NCBI GenBank assembly: GCA_028023455.1
Contig: JAQFVV010012394.1
Span: 29,469,010 to 29,533,009 of the forward strand
Length of the DNA: 64,000 bases
Direction: 5' to 3'
Source of the DNA: Epiperipatus broadwayi
Lineage: Eukaryota; Onychophora; Udeonychophora; Euonychophora; Peripatidae
In this document: in pieces, positions 34,701 through 45,782 of the stretch
How the letters are laid out: every line of letters starts with the position of its first letter
Position numbering within the stretch: the stretch's first letter is position 1
Notes under the pieces: generated by a model
Told to the model about the DNA's origin: nothing
The model's input: only the letters and a program-made list of their open reading frames with translations
Databases searched by the model: none
Position numbers and translations under genes: made by a program

Positions 34701-35449
34701 AGATGTTTTTATTTATATGTTGTTCTTATATAGTTTTCTTAGTACTCTCAGGTAATAAATCATTCACTTATTATTATTATTGAAATAAAAAATACATGTT
34801 AGCTTATCATTTTATTATATTTTCAAAGAAATCTAAAAATAATTTTAAAGTCCTAATCAAATAAAATTGTAAAATAAACATTATATCTGTCTAAATATAT
34901 TAAAGACATCACAACAGTCAGATTTTATTATATAAATCAAATTAAATATTTAAATTGCTTTTCTTTTTTTTCATTCTGTGAATTCATGAATTTGTCCTGC
35001 ATATTTTACTACCATGATAAAGGGATAAACTTCAGATTTCATGTTTATGGATGATGGTTTCAGCTTGGGAACTTTTAATAATTAAACTGTTTATGAACTC
35101 TTAGGCAATAACCCATTTGATTGTTTTATTATTCATGATATTTAAATGATACATGTATTTCCTATAAAAAATATAAAAAATAGAGTGGTATATCATGCCT
35201 CTCTGAGGAGTGCCAAAGCATGAAACCATTGGTCAGGGGTTTGGTTGTGGTTTCTGATAAAAATATTTTAAATGCTTTTTTTTGCTAAGCATTTATCACA
35301 AAGCTTGTTGAGCAATTAGCAAAGCTCTTTGTTTATTTATTTTCTATGTTTATTTTTCTCAGATACATCAGATTGGATCATAGACTAATGGTTAACTAAA
35401 TTGTTTGAACCACTTCGGTAATATTTAAAGTATTGATTATGATTATATT
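34701..35449. other. No recognisable gene
   Basis: AT-rich; nothing supported. Confidence 0.35.
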
Positions 35450-35650
35450 TGATTTAATTAAAGTGATCAAAAATCTTTTAACAGTTCTAGGATTACTTGG
35501 TCACCTGTTAAGATATTCAGCATTAAACACTTGAACAAATAACTTTTATGAGATACCATTTAAATATTTTTGATTTTTTAAAGTAATCAAAAGTCACCTG
35601 ACAGTTCTAAGACCACTGGTTATCTGTTAATATGCTTATCATTAAACACA
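35450..35650 (+). repeat. Diverged direct duplication, about 120-bp spacing
   Basis: TTAAAGTGATCAAAAATC to ACAGTTCTAGGATTAC and CAGCATTAAACAC (35.46-35.53 kb) are repeated as TTAAAGTAATCAAAAGTC to ACAGTTCTAAGACCAC and TATCATTAAACAC (35.58-35.65 kb). Confidence 0.7.
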
Positions 35651-35744
35651 TCTTTACCTAACATGAGACAATATCTATTATGTCTTGTTGTGTTAATTTA
35701 TAAGCTATAGTTTTATCAACTGAAACAAAATAAAATTACAATAT

Positions 35745-35850
35745 AGGGGCCAGAAAGTCGCTTTTTTGAACCTGTGATCCCTAGGCAATGCTTGAGTTGT
35801 TGATGTGCTATTGCATCCCTATAGTGCCCCTAAAGCTTGATTTCTGCATG
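35745..35850 (-). other. Weak tRNA-like segment
   Basis: The minus strand has CACAGGTTCAAAA, a box-B-like string, with only a poor box A upstream. It could be an old SINE head. Confidence 0.2.
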
Positions 35851-36130
35851 TAAATATAGATTAAGAAGTATAAAGTGCAGTAATATAAAAATAATTTTGC
35901 CTCGGATAATTTTATTTAAAATTACTTGAGATTAATTAAGTTTTTTAATTAATTAAAATATCTAGCTAACCAAATGCAACTACAAAATAATTTTAAAAAC
36001 TATTTTAAAATGCTAGTTTGTAATGAACATTCAAAAATAACTTTTAATTAGTGATTTATTTTTAAAAGAAGCATTAAAGATTTACACAATTTCTTTAATA
36101 AGTCTTATGTAAGGATTAACGCTATATTTG

Positions 36131-36150
36131 ACACACACACACACACACAT
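36131..36150. repeat. (CA)n microsatellite
   Basis: About ten CA units. Confidence 0.85.
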
Positions 36151-36164
36151 GTATATAAAAATTG

Positions 36165-36785
36165 AAAAATTTGGCAAAAAGTCAATTAAAATAATATAAA
36201 TCAATTTAAGAATAGCTTTAAAAATAATATGATTGTTTTAATAATTTTTGTTTTCCAGAGTGCTTCTATAAACCTCTATATAAGAAGATGAGTTAAAGAG
36301 AGAAGATGTCCATTCTTTTCTCTACAAAAGTTTTGTCTTGTGTTTTGGATTGAGAGTATTTCATCTACTTAGTAAACCAGTGGTTTGGATATTAATTTCA
36401 ATATATTACATACTATTAATCACTGAAAATATCTTCTATTTACATATTTCATTCCTTGAGTAGATATTGACAATGTGCAAATTGAACAAATTCACAAACT
36501 ATCAATTAAAGTATAAAAATCAATGTAAAAATAGCTTTAAAAAGTAATATGATTGGTTAAAAAATTCATGTTTTTTTTTCCAAAGTGGTTCAGATAAACC
36601 TCCATATAAGAAGATACGGTAAAGAGAGAAAACATTTATTCTTTTCTCTATAAAAGTTTTGCCTTGAGCTTTAGAATTGAGAGTATTTAATTTACTTAAT
36701 AAACTAGTATATTGAGTATTAATCTCAATATATTATGGAAAATTAATCACTGGAATATTTCATATTTATATATTATTAATTATAA
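36165..36785 (+). repeat. Direct duplication of about 300 bp, 319-bp period
   Basis: AATAGCTTTAAAAA at 36211 and 36530, TATAAGAAGAT with AAAGAGAGAA, TTCTTTTCTCTAYAAAAGTTT and TTGAGAGTATTT all recur in order. The copies are about 80 percent alike by eye. No target duplication or coding content was recognised. Confidence 0.8.
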
Positions 36786-37029
36786 ATATGTTCCAAATGA
36801 AAACTCTTTAAAGTGAGAAAACTGAATATTCTGGAAGATTATGGTTAACTGATAATGCATTGATTACTTTGGCTTCAATTCAAACTCTTCTGGCTATCTT
36901 TAGCACTAATTTGCTAATTTTGCATTCATTTGACAGAAAAACTGGAACTAAAATATATAATGATTTATTAATTTGAAAAAAAGACTACAGATGGTAGTAT
37001 CATACATAAAATCTAACACAAATGAACTG

Positions 37030-37078
37030 CCCAGTGCTGCTGGTTACAATTTTCCCAGTGCTGCTGGTTACAATTTTT
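37030..37078 (+). repeat. Perfect 24-bp tandem duplication
   Basis: CCCAGTGCTGCTGGTTACAA plus TTTT occurs twice head-to-tail. Confidence 0.95.
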
Positions 37079-37554
37079 GGTTTTGCTTTTAAAAGTGATC
37101 AGTTTTTTTTCATTTATGTTTTTGAAAATATATATTTTCTATAATTTTTTTATATATATATGATTAATTTTGCAAATTATTTGTAAAACATTTATTTTTT
37201 TGAGAAAATTATTTATGATTGAACTCAGATTTTATTCAAAAATATTTGGTTTTAGAAGAAAAAAAACAAGAAATGTAATAACTTAAAACAGGAAGTTGTT
37301 GTGATTGGCTAAAAAGGAAATGCCTGAAAATTATTGTAGCTTTTATTCTTTGCCATTTTATTAATAATTATAAAACAATATATGGTCAATTCTTCTTAAT
37401 AGACTATTTTACAAATTGTTTTATTCCTTATTTTATTCAAATATTGCCTTATCTCATAAAATATTTGCTGGTAAATTTATGCTTTTTGTACCATCTATAA
37501 TCCTTGTACTTTTTAATAGAGAATCAGTAGTTTTCTTTTTGATTCAGTTCAACA

Positions 37555-38310
37555 TAAAATCTCTCATTTGTAAGTTCTAATTTAAATTAATTGGTGTTTC
37601 TGAGATTGGAAATATCAACTGTTAAAACTGATTTTCTTATTGGTTTTCATTTCTCTAGTTTTTTATTACCACATATATTACATCTCTCTAATTGATGATC
37701 ACTTCAATGTTGTTGAATCTTATATTAGTCATAATCTAATCCAATTCTGCTATTATTTCATTTGGATGCTTCATTATCTATTTCTTTTAACATTTCTTTA
37801 AAAAAGAATTCCTGATATACAGTTTCTTCTTCTGTGAACTCTACAACCTGCAACACTTTACTCTTTAAATTAATTACCAATTCCAGCATTAACATTTCCA
37901 ATAACAATTTTAAAATCTTGTTTATTCTGATCAAAAGCAGTTTTACAACCATGTAAAATTTTTATACTTCATCATAATAAGAATTTATTGAGTCATAAAT
38001 CTGAATTATCTGCATTTGACATCTTTCATTAAGTTGAATAAGTAATCTTGCCACTTTATCTGATATTTCACTAATTTTCTCAATGTTGTTCTTCCACTTC
38101 TCATTTATAATTATTACCACTTTATTTGTGCTTCCAATATTTGTGCTTTTGAATTAAATTACATGTTCATTTTTAAATCAGTTGTCTTGTTTAGCTTTTC
38201 TTCTAACTCCACACAGGCCAACAATGTCATATTTATTATTAGACAATTCTTCCAATAAATGCAAATTTCCTTCATTAGAAAGGATCTACAATTATAACTA
38301 TCTGAATAAA
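37555..38310 (-). mobile_element. RTE-like element, endonuclease-end fragment
   Basis: The minus strand aligns with the endonuclease half of the RTE, from the GTYNC-type start (about 38.29 kb) through the YAPT and DHRLV regions to the ELTN region near 37.57 kb, with many frame breaks. It has the 5' part and lacks everything downstream, the opposite of normal LINE 5' truncation. Confidence 0.7.
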
Positions 38311-39404
38311 AGGAACATTCTCTGCTTTTGGTTCATCAAACATTACCCTGGCTGTTAACTACTATGTTCTATCGGTATAGCTATCAAAAATTAGCTTTCC
38401 AATTAAAAAAGAACAGTAATAAAGTTATTGTCAAAACCTACTTCCTATATGATGTCACACATATTTTTCTTTTAAAAATGAAATGCATTCAAATAAAAGT
38501 TACATATAAATATTACATACATATTAAGATATAAATATTTAATAATTTTACCAAAAAGAGGAAACTCATAAACAAATTAAAAAATTAATTTTTAAAAGGG
38601 AACAATGGAAAAAGTTGTGCAAGTGTAGAATTGTATTTTTCCCTAATGAGACATTTGTTCCTTTTTAGCACACTAATGGCTGCTGCCATCATTAGTCACA
38701 TCTAAAATCTTAACCATTAAATGATTTTCAATCATGATTATTGCTAAAAGTTAAATTTTTATTGAAATTCTTTACCATTAGTGATTTAAAATTATTCTGG
38801 ATGTTGAAATTTCTTAACGCAATTTGTTGTGCCAAAAGATTTCCAGATTGTACAATGTATTCTACAAACAATAACATTTTTTTAAATATAAATTCCTTAT
38901 TACAGTTTAATTTTTATTGTCTTAAAAATAACAAGTATAGTAAATCTAATTTTTAACTCCATCTATCATATACTTTGTAATGTTAAATTTCACTGTATGG
39001 GATATGTAAGATATATAATAATATATTCAATGTGTACCACAAATTTTTGATTCAAATTAATATGAAAGTTGAATGGTTCATAAAATTCAAATAAAATAAT
39101 TCAATTCAAATATATAGCATTATTAATCAATATGATGATTTATAATTTAAAAGTACAAGTACTCCCCAAAAAATATTTTATTTGTTTTTCAGTTTCAATA
39201 GAAATGAAATTCAAAGGCACCAAACTTTCTAAAAAGAAAGTCTACTTTTGGAAAACTTTTAAAATAATGATCATCATCAATTAAAAATTATTATCACTAT
39301 CCCTGCATATCCCCTAGTGGATTTCATGAATTGTCAGGATTGTGGGTATTAACTAGCACATGGGTGTAAAAAATAATGTTTGAATTTTACAAACACAAAC
39401 TAAG
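38311..39404. other. AT-rich stretch, no recognisable feature
   Basis: Frames of 64-71 codons at 38328-38956 show no recognisable motif. No gene called. Confidence 0.35.
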
Positions 39405-39800
39405 TAATATATATATTAAGGCTATAACTTTGAAACTATGCACCTGAAATTCTATAGTAGGGATCTCTACAAATCTTTAACCCAAGATTAATAACTTTAA
39501 AAGACAAGAGTGGCCCCTCTTACCTTCAACCTACTTTTTTAATTATATGGGCGAATCTAAAGCATTTTGATTTGAGAGGTAAAGCTATTAAATACTTCAT
39601 TGATTATGTCCACAGTTTCTATTTCACACTAACGTTCATGAAATCTTTCAATTTACAATGAGTTAGTGTTATGATCTTCTAGTTAAAAATCTTTTAAGAC
39701 AATTTAAAGTTGTAATTATTATGAATTTGTTAAGCGAATCCTCCCTACTGTAGAATTTCAGATGCATAGTCTTAAGGTTATAGCCTTAATATATATATTA
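39405..39800. mobile_element. Foldback MITE with about 60-bp terminal inverted repeats
   Basis: TAATATATATATTAAGGCTA at 39405 and TAGCCTTAATATATATATTA ending at 39800 are exact inverses. The arms continue inward through CTATGCACCTGAAATTCTA against TAGAATTTCAGATGCATAG with few mismatches. The 270-bp interior is non-coding. The TA-rich ends would suit a TA-targeting Tc1/mariner-like MITE, but a distinct target duplication cannot be separated from the repeat. Confidence 0.85.
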
Positions 39801-39999
39801 TTTTAAAATAATATGTAATCAGAAGTCATATGATATTTTGTCGATATCACTACTATTACAGTTATTTAGTTTATCGTCTCTTCTGTAACAATAAAGTAAT
39901 ACAATTATTATCAACAACAACATTGCATGACATTTTCATGTACTAATGATTTTTATTAGTCATTCATTAGACAGAGATTATTTATTTAATGAATAATAT

Positions 40000-40260
40000 T
40001 TCTGTAGTGTAATTCATTGAGTGGATAATCTCTAGTCTAATGAATGATTAATAAAAAATTGTTAATATAGTTCCATCAAGTGACTAATGCCAATGTTGTG
40101 AAAGCAATAAGATTAACACTTATCAATTAAACTATAGTAATTGGATATCTATATATTGTGATCAGTAATAAAGGTTTGTATAAGAGATTATGATCTAGGA
40201 CAACTGATGAGTGTTGGTTCAGCACAAAATGTGCATCTTTGGGATCATATAATTTTTCCA
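40000..40260 (+). repeat. Repeat R2 with hammerhead, 40-kb copy
   Basis: GATAATCTCTAGTCTAATGA through CAATGTTGTGAAAGCAA to the ribozyme region is collinear with the 18.9-19.16-kb copy. Confidence 0.65.
40191..40250 (+). ncRNA. Hammerhead motif, family R2, 40.2-kb copy (G12 lost)
   Basis: CTGATGA at 40204-40210 is intact. Stem II GUGUU/AGCAC (five pairs, one G-U) surrounds loop GGUUC. The second core block is AAAA at 40226-40229 instead of GAAA, so the general-base G12 is missing. Stem III is AUG/CAU with C at the cleavage position. Confidence 0.6.
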
Positions 40261-40764
40261 CATGTTCTTTGGTCATATCCTCCACAAGATATTAAAAGAA
40301 GATAGAAACAAGTTCCTACTTTGTATAAGAGTGATGTAGTGAAAATTACACTATAGAAATATCATTTATTTTTATATATTTAAATTTTTCCAAGAGTAGT
40401 TTTTATGATCCTATTCTAAAGCCATCTATCTACTATAAGCTTAAATAATAGCATTCAGTAAAGTGTTATAATATTTTCATCCATATCTAGTTTGTGAATT
40501 TGGGTATTTTCAGTGAAGACTAGGGTTCAAAATAGAGGTAATGCAATTATGCATTTATTATATAGTTTGACTTCTTTACAGCATTTTAGCTAATAACCTA
40601 ATTTCAAATTCCACCTACTAATAAGATCTAAATATCTATGTAAGCAAGTTGTCTTAGGTTTAAACATTTGGTTTTTTTTTTATTTTCACGTTTTTATATT
40701 GAGTAAATGTAATAATATAATAGTCATTCCTTTTTTTATCTGTAATTAAAACGGAAGTATTTAC

Positions 40765-40774
40765 CCCCCCCCCC
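40765..40774. repeat. Poly-C run
   Basis: About ten C in a row on the plus strand. Confidence 0.85.
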
Positions 40775-41060
40775 ACTGAGTTATATGATATCTCTCTTTA
40801 ATCTCTATAAATTTAGTCTTAGTCTATACACAAATTAAAACAATAGACAAAATTCACTCTATAATTTCAAAAGTCAAAAACTAAGCTCATGTAATTATAG
40901 AGCTTAGAAGAGAGAGTGTTATATATCATTCCCTCTTTCTTGTTTTTATATCACATAATTCAGTGGGAGGAAGTTAATTTCATTGCAATTATATTGATTA
41001 GTATGAAGAAATAAACGATTTCTGCTAGATCCATTGATAGAACGTTTTGAAAGATAATCT

Positions 41061-41155
41061 TTTTTTTTTTAAGTGTCATAGCATCGGCCGGGACATGAAC
41101 CCGCAACCAGGGCAACTGCCTGCAAGTACAAGGCAGTCATGCTGACCTCTTGACA
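41061..41155 (-). mobile_element. tRNA-derived SINE, family S1
   Basis: Minus strand: AAGAGGTCAGCATGACTGCC (box A region), box B GGTTCATGTCC (plus 41091-41101), family tail CGGCCGATGCTATGACAC and an A-run. Confidence 0.8.
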
Positions 41156-41417
41156 AAAACAGAAATAAGAAATTAGCCTGGGAATGGAAATATTATACCA
41201 CTATACTATCGAGTATTTAATGATTGTGCAAGTGCACAGTATATGTCTCTAGAGTTGAATAAAAAAAAGCAACATTATCCTGAAACCTATAATTTTGGAA
41301 TGGAAGTTAGATGATGCATCAAACAAGGCAAAACTCTCCATATAGTAGTGCCACCCTTTGCCAACCAGAGTAATCATTGGATGCCAGAAGGCTGCATAAA
41401 ATCCCTATCTAGTGCCT

Positions 41418-41482
41418 ACTCATCCAATATCCCCAGACTAGTTTCTGGCTTGTGGCCCTCATCAGTGAGGAGGTTTGAATCT
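41418..41482 (-). ncRNA. Hammerhead-like motif, family R1, 41.4-kb copy
   Basis: Minus strand: stem I 5' half UUCAA..UCCUCA, then CUGAUGA (plus 41459-41465), stem II GGC-CACAA-GCC flanked by G and A, GAAA (plus 41442-41445), palindromic stem III ACUAGU (41437-41442), C at the cleavage site (41436), and the 3' half UGGGGA..UUGGA. Stem I forms six inner and five outer pairs (one G-U each) around a small internal loop. All core residues are present. The 10.1/11.1 pair is G-A instead of G-C. Confidence 0.65.
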
Positions 41483-41515
41483 GAGAGCACTGCACATAGA
41501 TCTTAGGATCTAATG

Positions 41516-41913
41516 CAGGAGTCCCCAACCCTATGCCTGAAGGCACCATGGTGCCCGCAGACCATTTTATGTGTGCCCGCCGCTATCCTAACACGATAAA
41601 AAATTATTTATCTGATACAAATAAATTTAATTTTTAAATTTTTTTTATAAATTATTGTATTATATTGTAATCAAATTGTAGGGCATACTATACTTTTACA
41701 GCATAAAAATATATACGTTAATTATATGTTAAAATTTTATTTTTGAAATAAATATGTTTTTATACATTATGTGTATTATTAACAATATCCAACTATAAAT
41801 TTACATTAAAAAATAAATAGTGCCCACCACCTGGTTGAAAAAATAAATGGTGCCCACCACCTGACCGGTATTATAGAATGTGCTCTTAAGTGCAAAAAGG
41901 TTGGGGACCGCTG
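41516..41913. mobile_element. Non-autonomous hAT transposon (MITE)
   Basis: 398 bp with terminal inverted repeats CAGGAGTCCCCAACC and CAGCGGTCCCCAACC (right end read on the minus strand), typical of hAT elements. It is flanked by a perfect 8-bp duplication ATCTAATG (41508-41515 and 41914-41921), the hAT target size. It has no transposase frame. The interior has a 26-bp tandem duplication around GTGCCCACCACCTG (41807-41864). Confidence 0.93.
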
Positions 41914-42227
41914 ATCTAATGCAATCCTCCAGCAGCCATCTTTTATCTTTACTTAACTACAAAACTATGAGAATGAAATTGAAAACACAATAATATTTTC
42001 AATTTAAGCTCAATAGCTTATATAATCATATGGGTCTGAACTCAGTTGGTGTCTTTGTATGGGTGCTGAACGTAATTCAGACCCATATGAGTATATAAGC
42101 AATTGAGCTTAAATTGAAAATATTATTTTGTTTTCAATTTCATTCTCATAGTTTTGTAGTTAAGTAGAGATAAAAGATGGCTGCTGTAGGGTTGCATTAG
42201 TTCCTAAGATCTAGGTGCAGTGCTCTC

Positions 42228-42286
42228 AGATTCAAAGCTCCTCACTGATAAAGGCCACAATCAGAAACTAGTCTGGGGATATTGGA
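42228..42286 (+). ncRNA. Hammerhead-like motif, family R1, 42.25-kb copy (G8 lost)
   Basis: The inverted partner of the 41.4-kb motif. CTGATAA replaces CTGATGA (42245-42251); GAAA at 42264-42267, ACTAGT and C at the cleavage position are kept. Stem I still pairs. Stem II is damaged (ACAATCA). Confidence 0.5.
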
Positions 42287-42599
42287 TGAATGGGCACTAG
42301 ATAGGGATTTTATGCACTAGTATTCTGGCATCCATTGATTACTTTGGTTGGCACAGAGTGGCACTACTGTATGGAGAGTTTTGTCTTGTTTAATAACAAT
42401 TATGTGCTAGTATAAAAGATGGTGATCATGTGATGTTTAATGATGCATAAAACAAAGTATTCCAACAGCAGGTTTGGTTCCAGGAAAGAGAGCAATGAAA
42501 AGCATTAGTTAGAATACTGTAAATAAAAGCAACTCCTAAAACAAGTCTAATTTTAAGTTACTAAAATGATTCTATAATCAGGATATCTTATAATTAAAT

Positions 42600-43020
42600 G
42601 CTATGAGTCCTATAATTAAATGTTATATGTGGATTGTACTATTGTATGGTTGGGAAATGTGGGTTATGAGTAAACAATTAGGAACATAAGGGAAGTCTTT
42701 GAGATGTGGTCATGGAAAATGATGGACAAAATCAATTGGAGAATGATAAATGAAGAAGTTTTAAAAAGAGTACAGGTAAAAAAGATTGAGGAAGAAAGAG
42801 GAACTGTATTGAACATATATTAAGAAAAAAGTATAGTTTAATGAAAAGGATGGAAAAGATTGACATTGTTTGATAATATAAGAGATGGAAAAAAATATGC
42901 TGATTTGAAAATCTTGGAAATGAGAAGAACAGAGTGTAAAAATGACTGTTCTTTGGATCTGTCATTAGGATAGAATATTATTGATTGCATCAGAATGATG
43001 AATTGATATAAAGGTGAACA
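42600..43020 (+). mobile_element. LINE fragment, third family (C-terminal relic)
   Basis: The plus strand reads IIKCYMWIVLLYGWEMWVMS and then EEVLKRVQ-like and KKYADLK-like segments across frameshifts. This resembles the region after the RT domain in a common LINE type (LYGCETWV, then an EEVL-RV motif). It does not align with family A or the RTE copies here. There are many stops. Confidence 0.45.
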
Positions 43021-43739
43021 ACAATTTACTATTTTTAAACAGTAGTTTCAAATTAACAATTGTTAATTTATGAGCAAACTTTAAAATTTATCATTTGCAT
43101 AAATGCAACTGTAGCGTATAGTCCCCCTCCCTCCCTCAAAAAACTTTGATTTTAATAAATGAAATAATTATGAAAAAAAATGATGCTATCTTACTGAATT
43201 GTATAGCTGGTTAATACACCATTTAATGTTTTTATTATTATTATGTAACTTAAGCAAAAAAATTAAAAAGAAATTCTACTAGATCAGTTTATATTGCCTA
43301 TAAACTTTATATCTCATCATCATCATTTTCAGCCATTATCAATCCATTGCAGGGTGATACCCAACTTCAATCAATCTTCTCCAATCTCTAACTTCTCCAT
43401 ATCATCTTCACATGTGGTCTCTTTCTAAGACTTTTACAATCTTTTGAAATTCAATTTAAGATTTCAACTGTCCACACATTATTATCTCTTCTAGAAATAT
43501 GTCCAACTCAACTTCACTTCAGTCTCTTAATTCTTTCAATAATGCCAATAACACCTGTTCGTTCTTTTACCACACCAAACATTATTTTCAATCTCTTTTT
43601 GTTACACCTAACATGCATCTTTTCATATTTTTTTGAGTGGTTGAAAGTTTCTGTAGGGTTCTTCTGCTAAGTGTCCAAGTCTCAGATCCATAAGTAAGGA
43701 CTGATAAAACATATTTATTAAAAAAAAAAACCTTCCTTT

Positions 43740-44015
43740 TTAAACACATTGACTTTTTTTTAATATTCTTATTTTGACCAAAATCATTCCAACCTGTTTA
43801 ATTCTATGATTAATTTTATCCATTATGTTTCCATCTGTAGTAATAATTTGACCAAAGTATTTGTAGTTATTAACTTTATTTAATACATCATTACCAATCT
43901 TTTTTATTTTTTGAAAACATCTATTGAACATTACTTTAGTCCTTTTAACATTTACTTCTAGTTCTATTTTCTTACTTTTATCTAATAAGTCTTGCAACAT
44001 TTCTTGAAGCTCCAA
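43740..44015 (-). pseudogene. RTE RT thumb/connector piece
   Basis: 91 codons open: ELQEMLQDLLDKSKKIELEV then VNNYKYFGQIITTDGNIMDK. The first part matches residues about 648-670 of the 22.6-kb protein; the rest is the sequence that copy lost. YLGxxIxxDG is a common post-RT motif in this LINE type. Confidence 0.75.
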
Positions 44016-44648
44016 AATATTATTTGCAAAAACAACTACAACACTAGAAAAATCTAAATGGCTTAAATAATCTCCATTTACTGTAAATCGTTTAGCTTTC
44101 TAGTTTATTCCACAAAATATTTCTTGCAGCACAGCTGTTCTTGCAGCACTGCTGTAAAAAGTTTTGGAGATATGGAGTCAATTTGTCATTCACCTTCTCA
44201 ATGTTAATCTCCTAGTAGCATTATGTAATTTAATTGTTACTATTGCAATTTTATAAAATTGTTCAGAATATGACAATATCACTAAACTATATTTTGATGA
44301 TTCAATGCTTTAATCACTGAAGAAATCTTTATAAATCAAATGCCTTTTTATAATCTACAAATTTAAAGCATAATGGAATCTCATATTTATTGGTTCTTTC
44401 TATAATTTTTCTTAATACTTGAATATGACCCATTATACTAAAACCACTTTTAAATCCAGTTTGCTCTTTAGGTTGGTTAATATCCAAATTTAACTCTGTA
44501 TTTATTTTAGTAAAAATTTTTGTATAAAACTAATAAAGACTGATAGGTTTGTAGTTTCATCACTTTTTTAATGATTAATATTATTACTACCTTCTTCCAA
44601 TCATCTGGTATATTTTGATCATTTAGATATTTACTTTGCCAACATTTT

Positions 44649-44870
44649 TTAAATTTCTTTACCTGCTTCTTTTAAGATATTAATTATAATCCCACCATTA
44701 CCTGGAGCTTTTCCCTTCTCTATAAATTTAATTGCATGTCTCACTTTTTCATTTAAAATCCTGGGCAATTTAGAAGATATAATAGTCATAGAAGATATTA
44801 TTCCTTGTTCTTTATTATTATATAATTCTTGATAGAATTCTTCTGCACATTTCATGATGTCATCTCTCAT
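44649..44870 (-). pseudogene. RTE RT N-terminal piece
   Basis: 73 codons matching residues about 359-428 of the 22.6-kb protein (AEEFYQELYNNKEQ and GKAPGNGGIIINILKEAG). The Asp of GKAPGNDGI is Gly here. Confidence 0.75.
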
Positions 44871-45151
44871 TTTAGTAATTGTTTCATCTTTTTCTTTTGT
44901 TATTGCAGAAATAAGTTTCCTACCAATACTAAATGTTGTTTTATTCTCTTAAGATTTTTATACTCTTCTATAGCTTTCCTTGCTGGTTGACAATTATAGC
45001 TTCTTATATCATTATCAACTCTTTTTCACACCACTTTACAAAATTTGAGATATTCAATCCTTCTTAATGTATTATTTTTATATTTTTTCTTTTCCTCATA
45101 TATTGTCATCTCAGCAGAAAATTTATTGGCTAACTAAACGATTTTCAAGTT

Positions 45152-45385
45152 CTAATTTAAATTCATTAAAATATTTCTTAAGTTTAGGAATGTTTTTCTT
45201 AATAATTTTTGTCTCTCTAGTTTTGCATTAACTTGTGTCTTACATCTCACTAATCGATAATCACTTCCTGTATTGAATTTATTAACAACATTACAATCTT
45301 GAATTATATAAAATCTGGTAAAATGAAAACACACACAGGAAAGGTAGTTTTTTAAATAATATTTAGCCTTATTACTGCCTATCAT
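45152..45385 (-). pseudogene. RTE endonuclease C-terminal piece, opening inside an inserted sequence
   Basis: 77 codons; the recognisable part [20 protein letters not shown] matches residues about 167-186 of the 22.6-kb protein (SDH is SDY here, losing the catalytic His). The first 25 or so codons lie in the 179-bp insertion and are not RTE. Confidence 0.7.
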
Positions 45386-45486
45386 GCTTACTATATCATA
45401 TTCATGGCATATATTGGTATGATTAAATGATTATTTATATTATGTTGGCTCAGATAAAAAAAAATTAGTAACCATTAAATTACGAC
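45308..45486. mobile_element. 179-bp insertion with 10-bp target duplication
   Basis: CTTGAATTAT flanks it at 45298-45307 and 45487-45496, and the flanking RTE sequence resumes exactly. No terminal inverted repeats, box A/B or tail were recognised, so the class is unknown. Confidence 0.75.
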
Positions 45487-45782
45487 CTTGAATTATGTAT
45501 TTTTGGATTACTCAAAATAGAAATCAATTTTGCTGTACCTTCATTTGGATGCTTCAATGTCCATTTCCATTCAACAATTTTTTTTAAAAAAAAAAAAAAT
45601 TCAATATAAAGTTTTTCTTTTTCTGAAAACTCCACAAGTCTATTTTCTCTTTCCCTTCTATCATCATAATCAAATTGATCTACAACCATTTCATCTTTCA
45701 ATTGCTTACCAATTTTAGCATTAATATCTCCCATAACAATGTTAAAATAATGTTTGGTTTGATCAAAAACCTTTTTGTACAT
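45480..45782 (-). pseudogene. RTE endonuclease piece with GDIN active site
   Basis: 100 codons with KVFDQTKHYFNIVMGDINAK and [14 protein letters not shown], matching residues about 75-158 of the 22.6-kb protein. GDFN is GDIN and the next block is frame-shifted at an A/T run. Confidence 0.75.

Larger units (their letters stand above)
41321..42391. mobile_element. Large R1 foldback, two inverted units, split by a hAT MITE
   Basis: AAACAAGGCAAAACTCTCC at the left is mirrored by GGAGAGTTTTGTCTTGTTT at the right. The arms run inward through the ribozyme region, the TTAGGATCTAATGC string and CCATATGA to a centre near 42058. The left arm is interrupted at 41516-41913 by a hAT MITE; the right arm is uninterrupted and gives the pre-insertion sequence. 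Each arm is one R1 unit of about 330 bp. The two units lie head-to-head. Confidence 0.85.
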
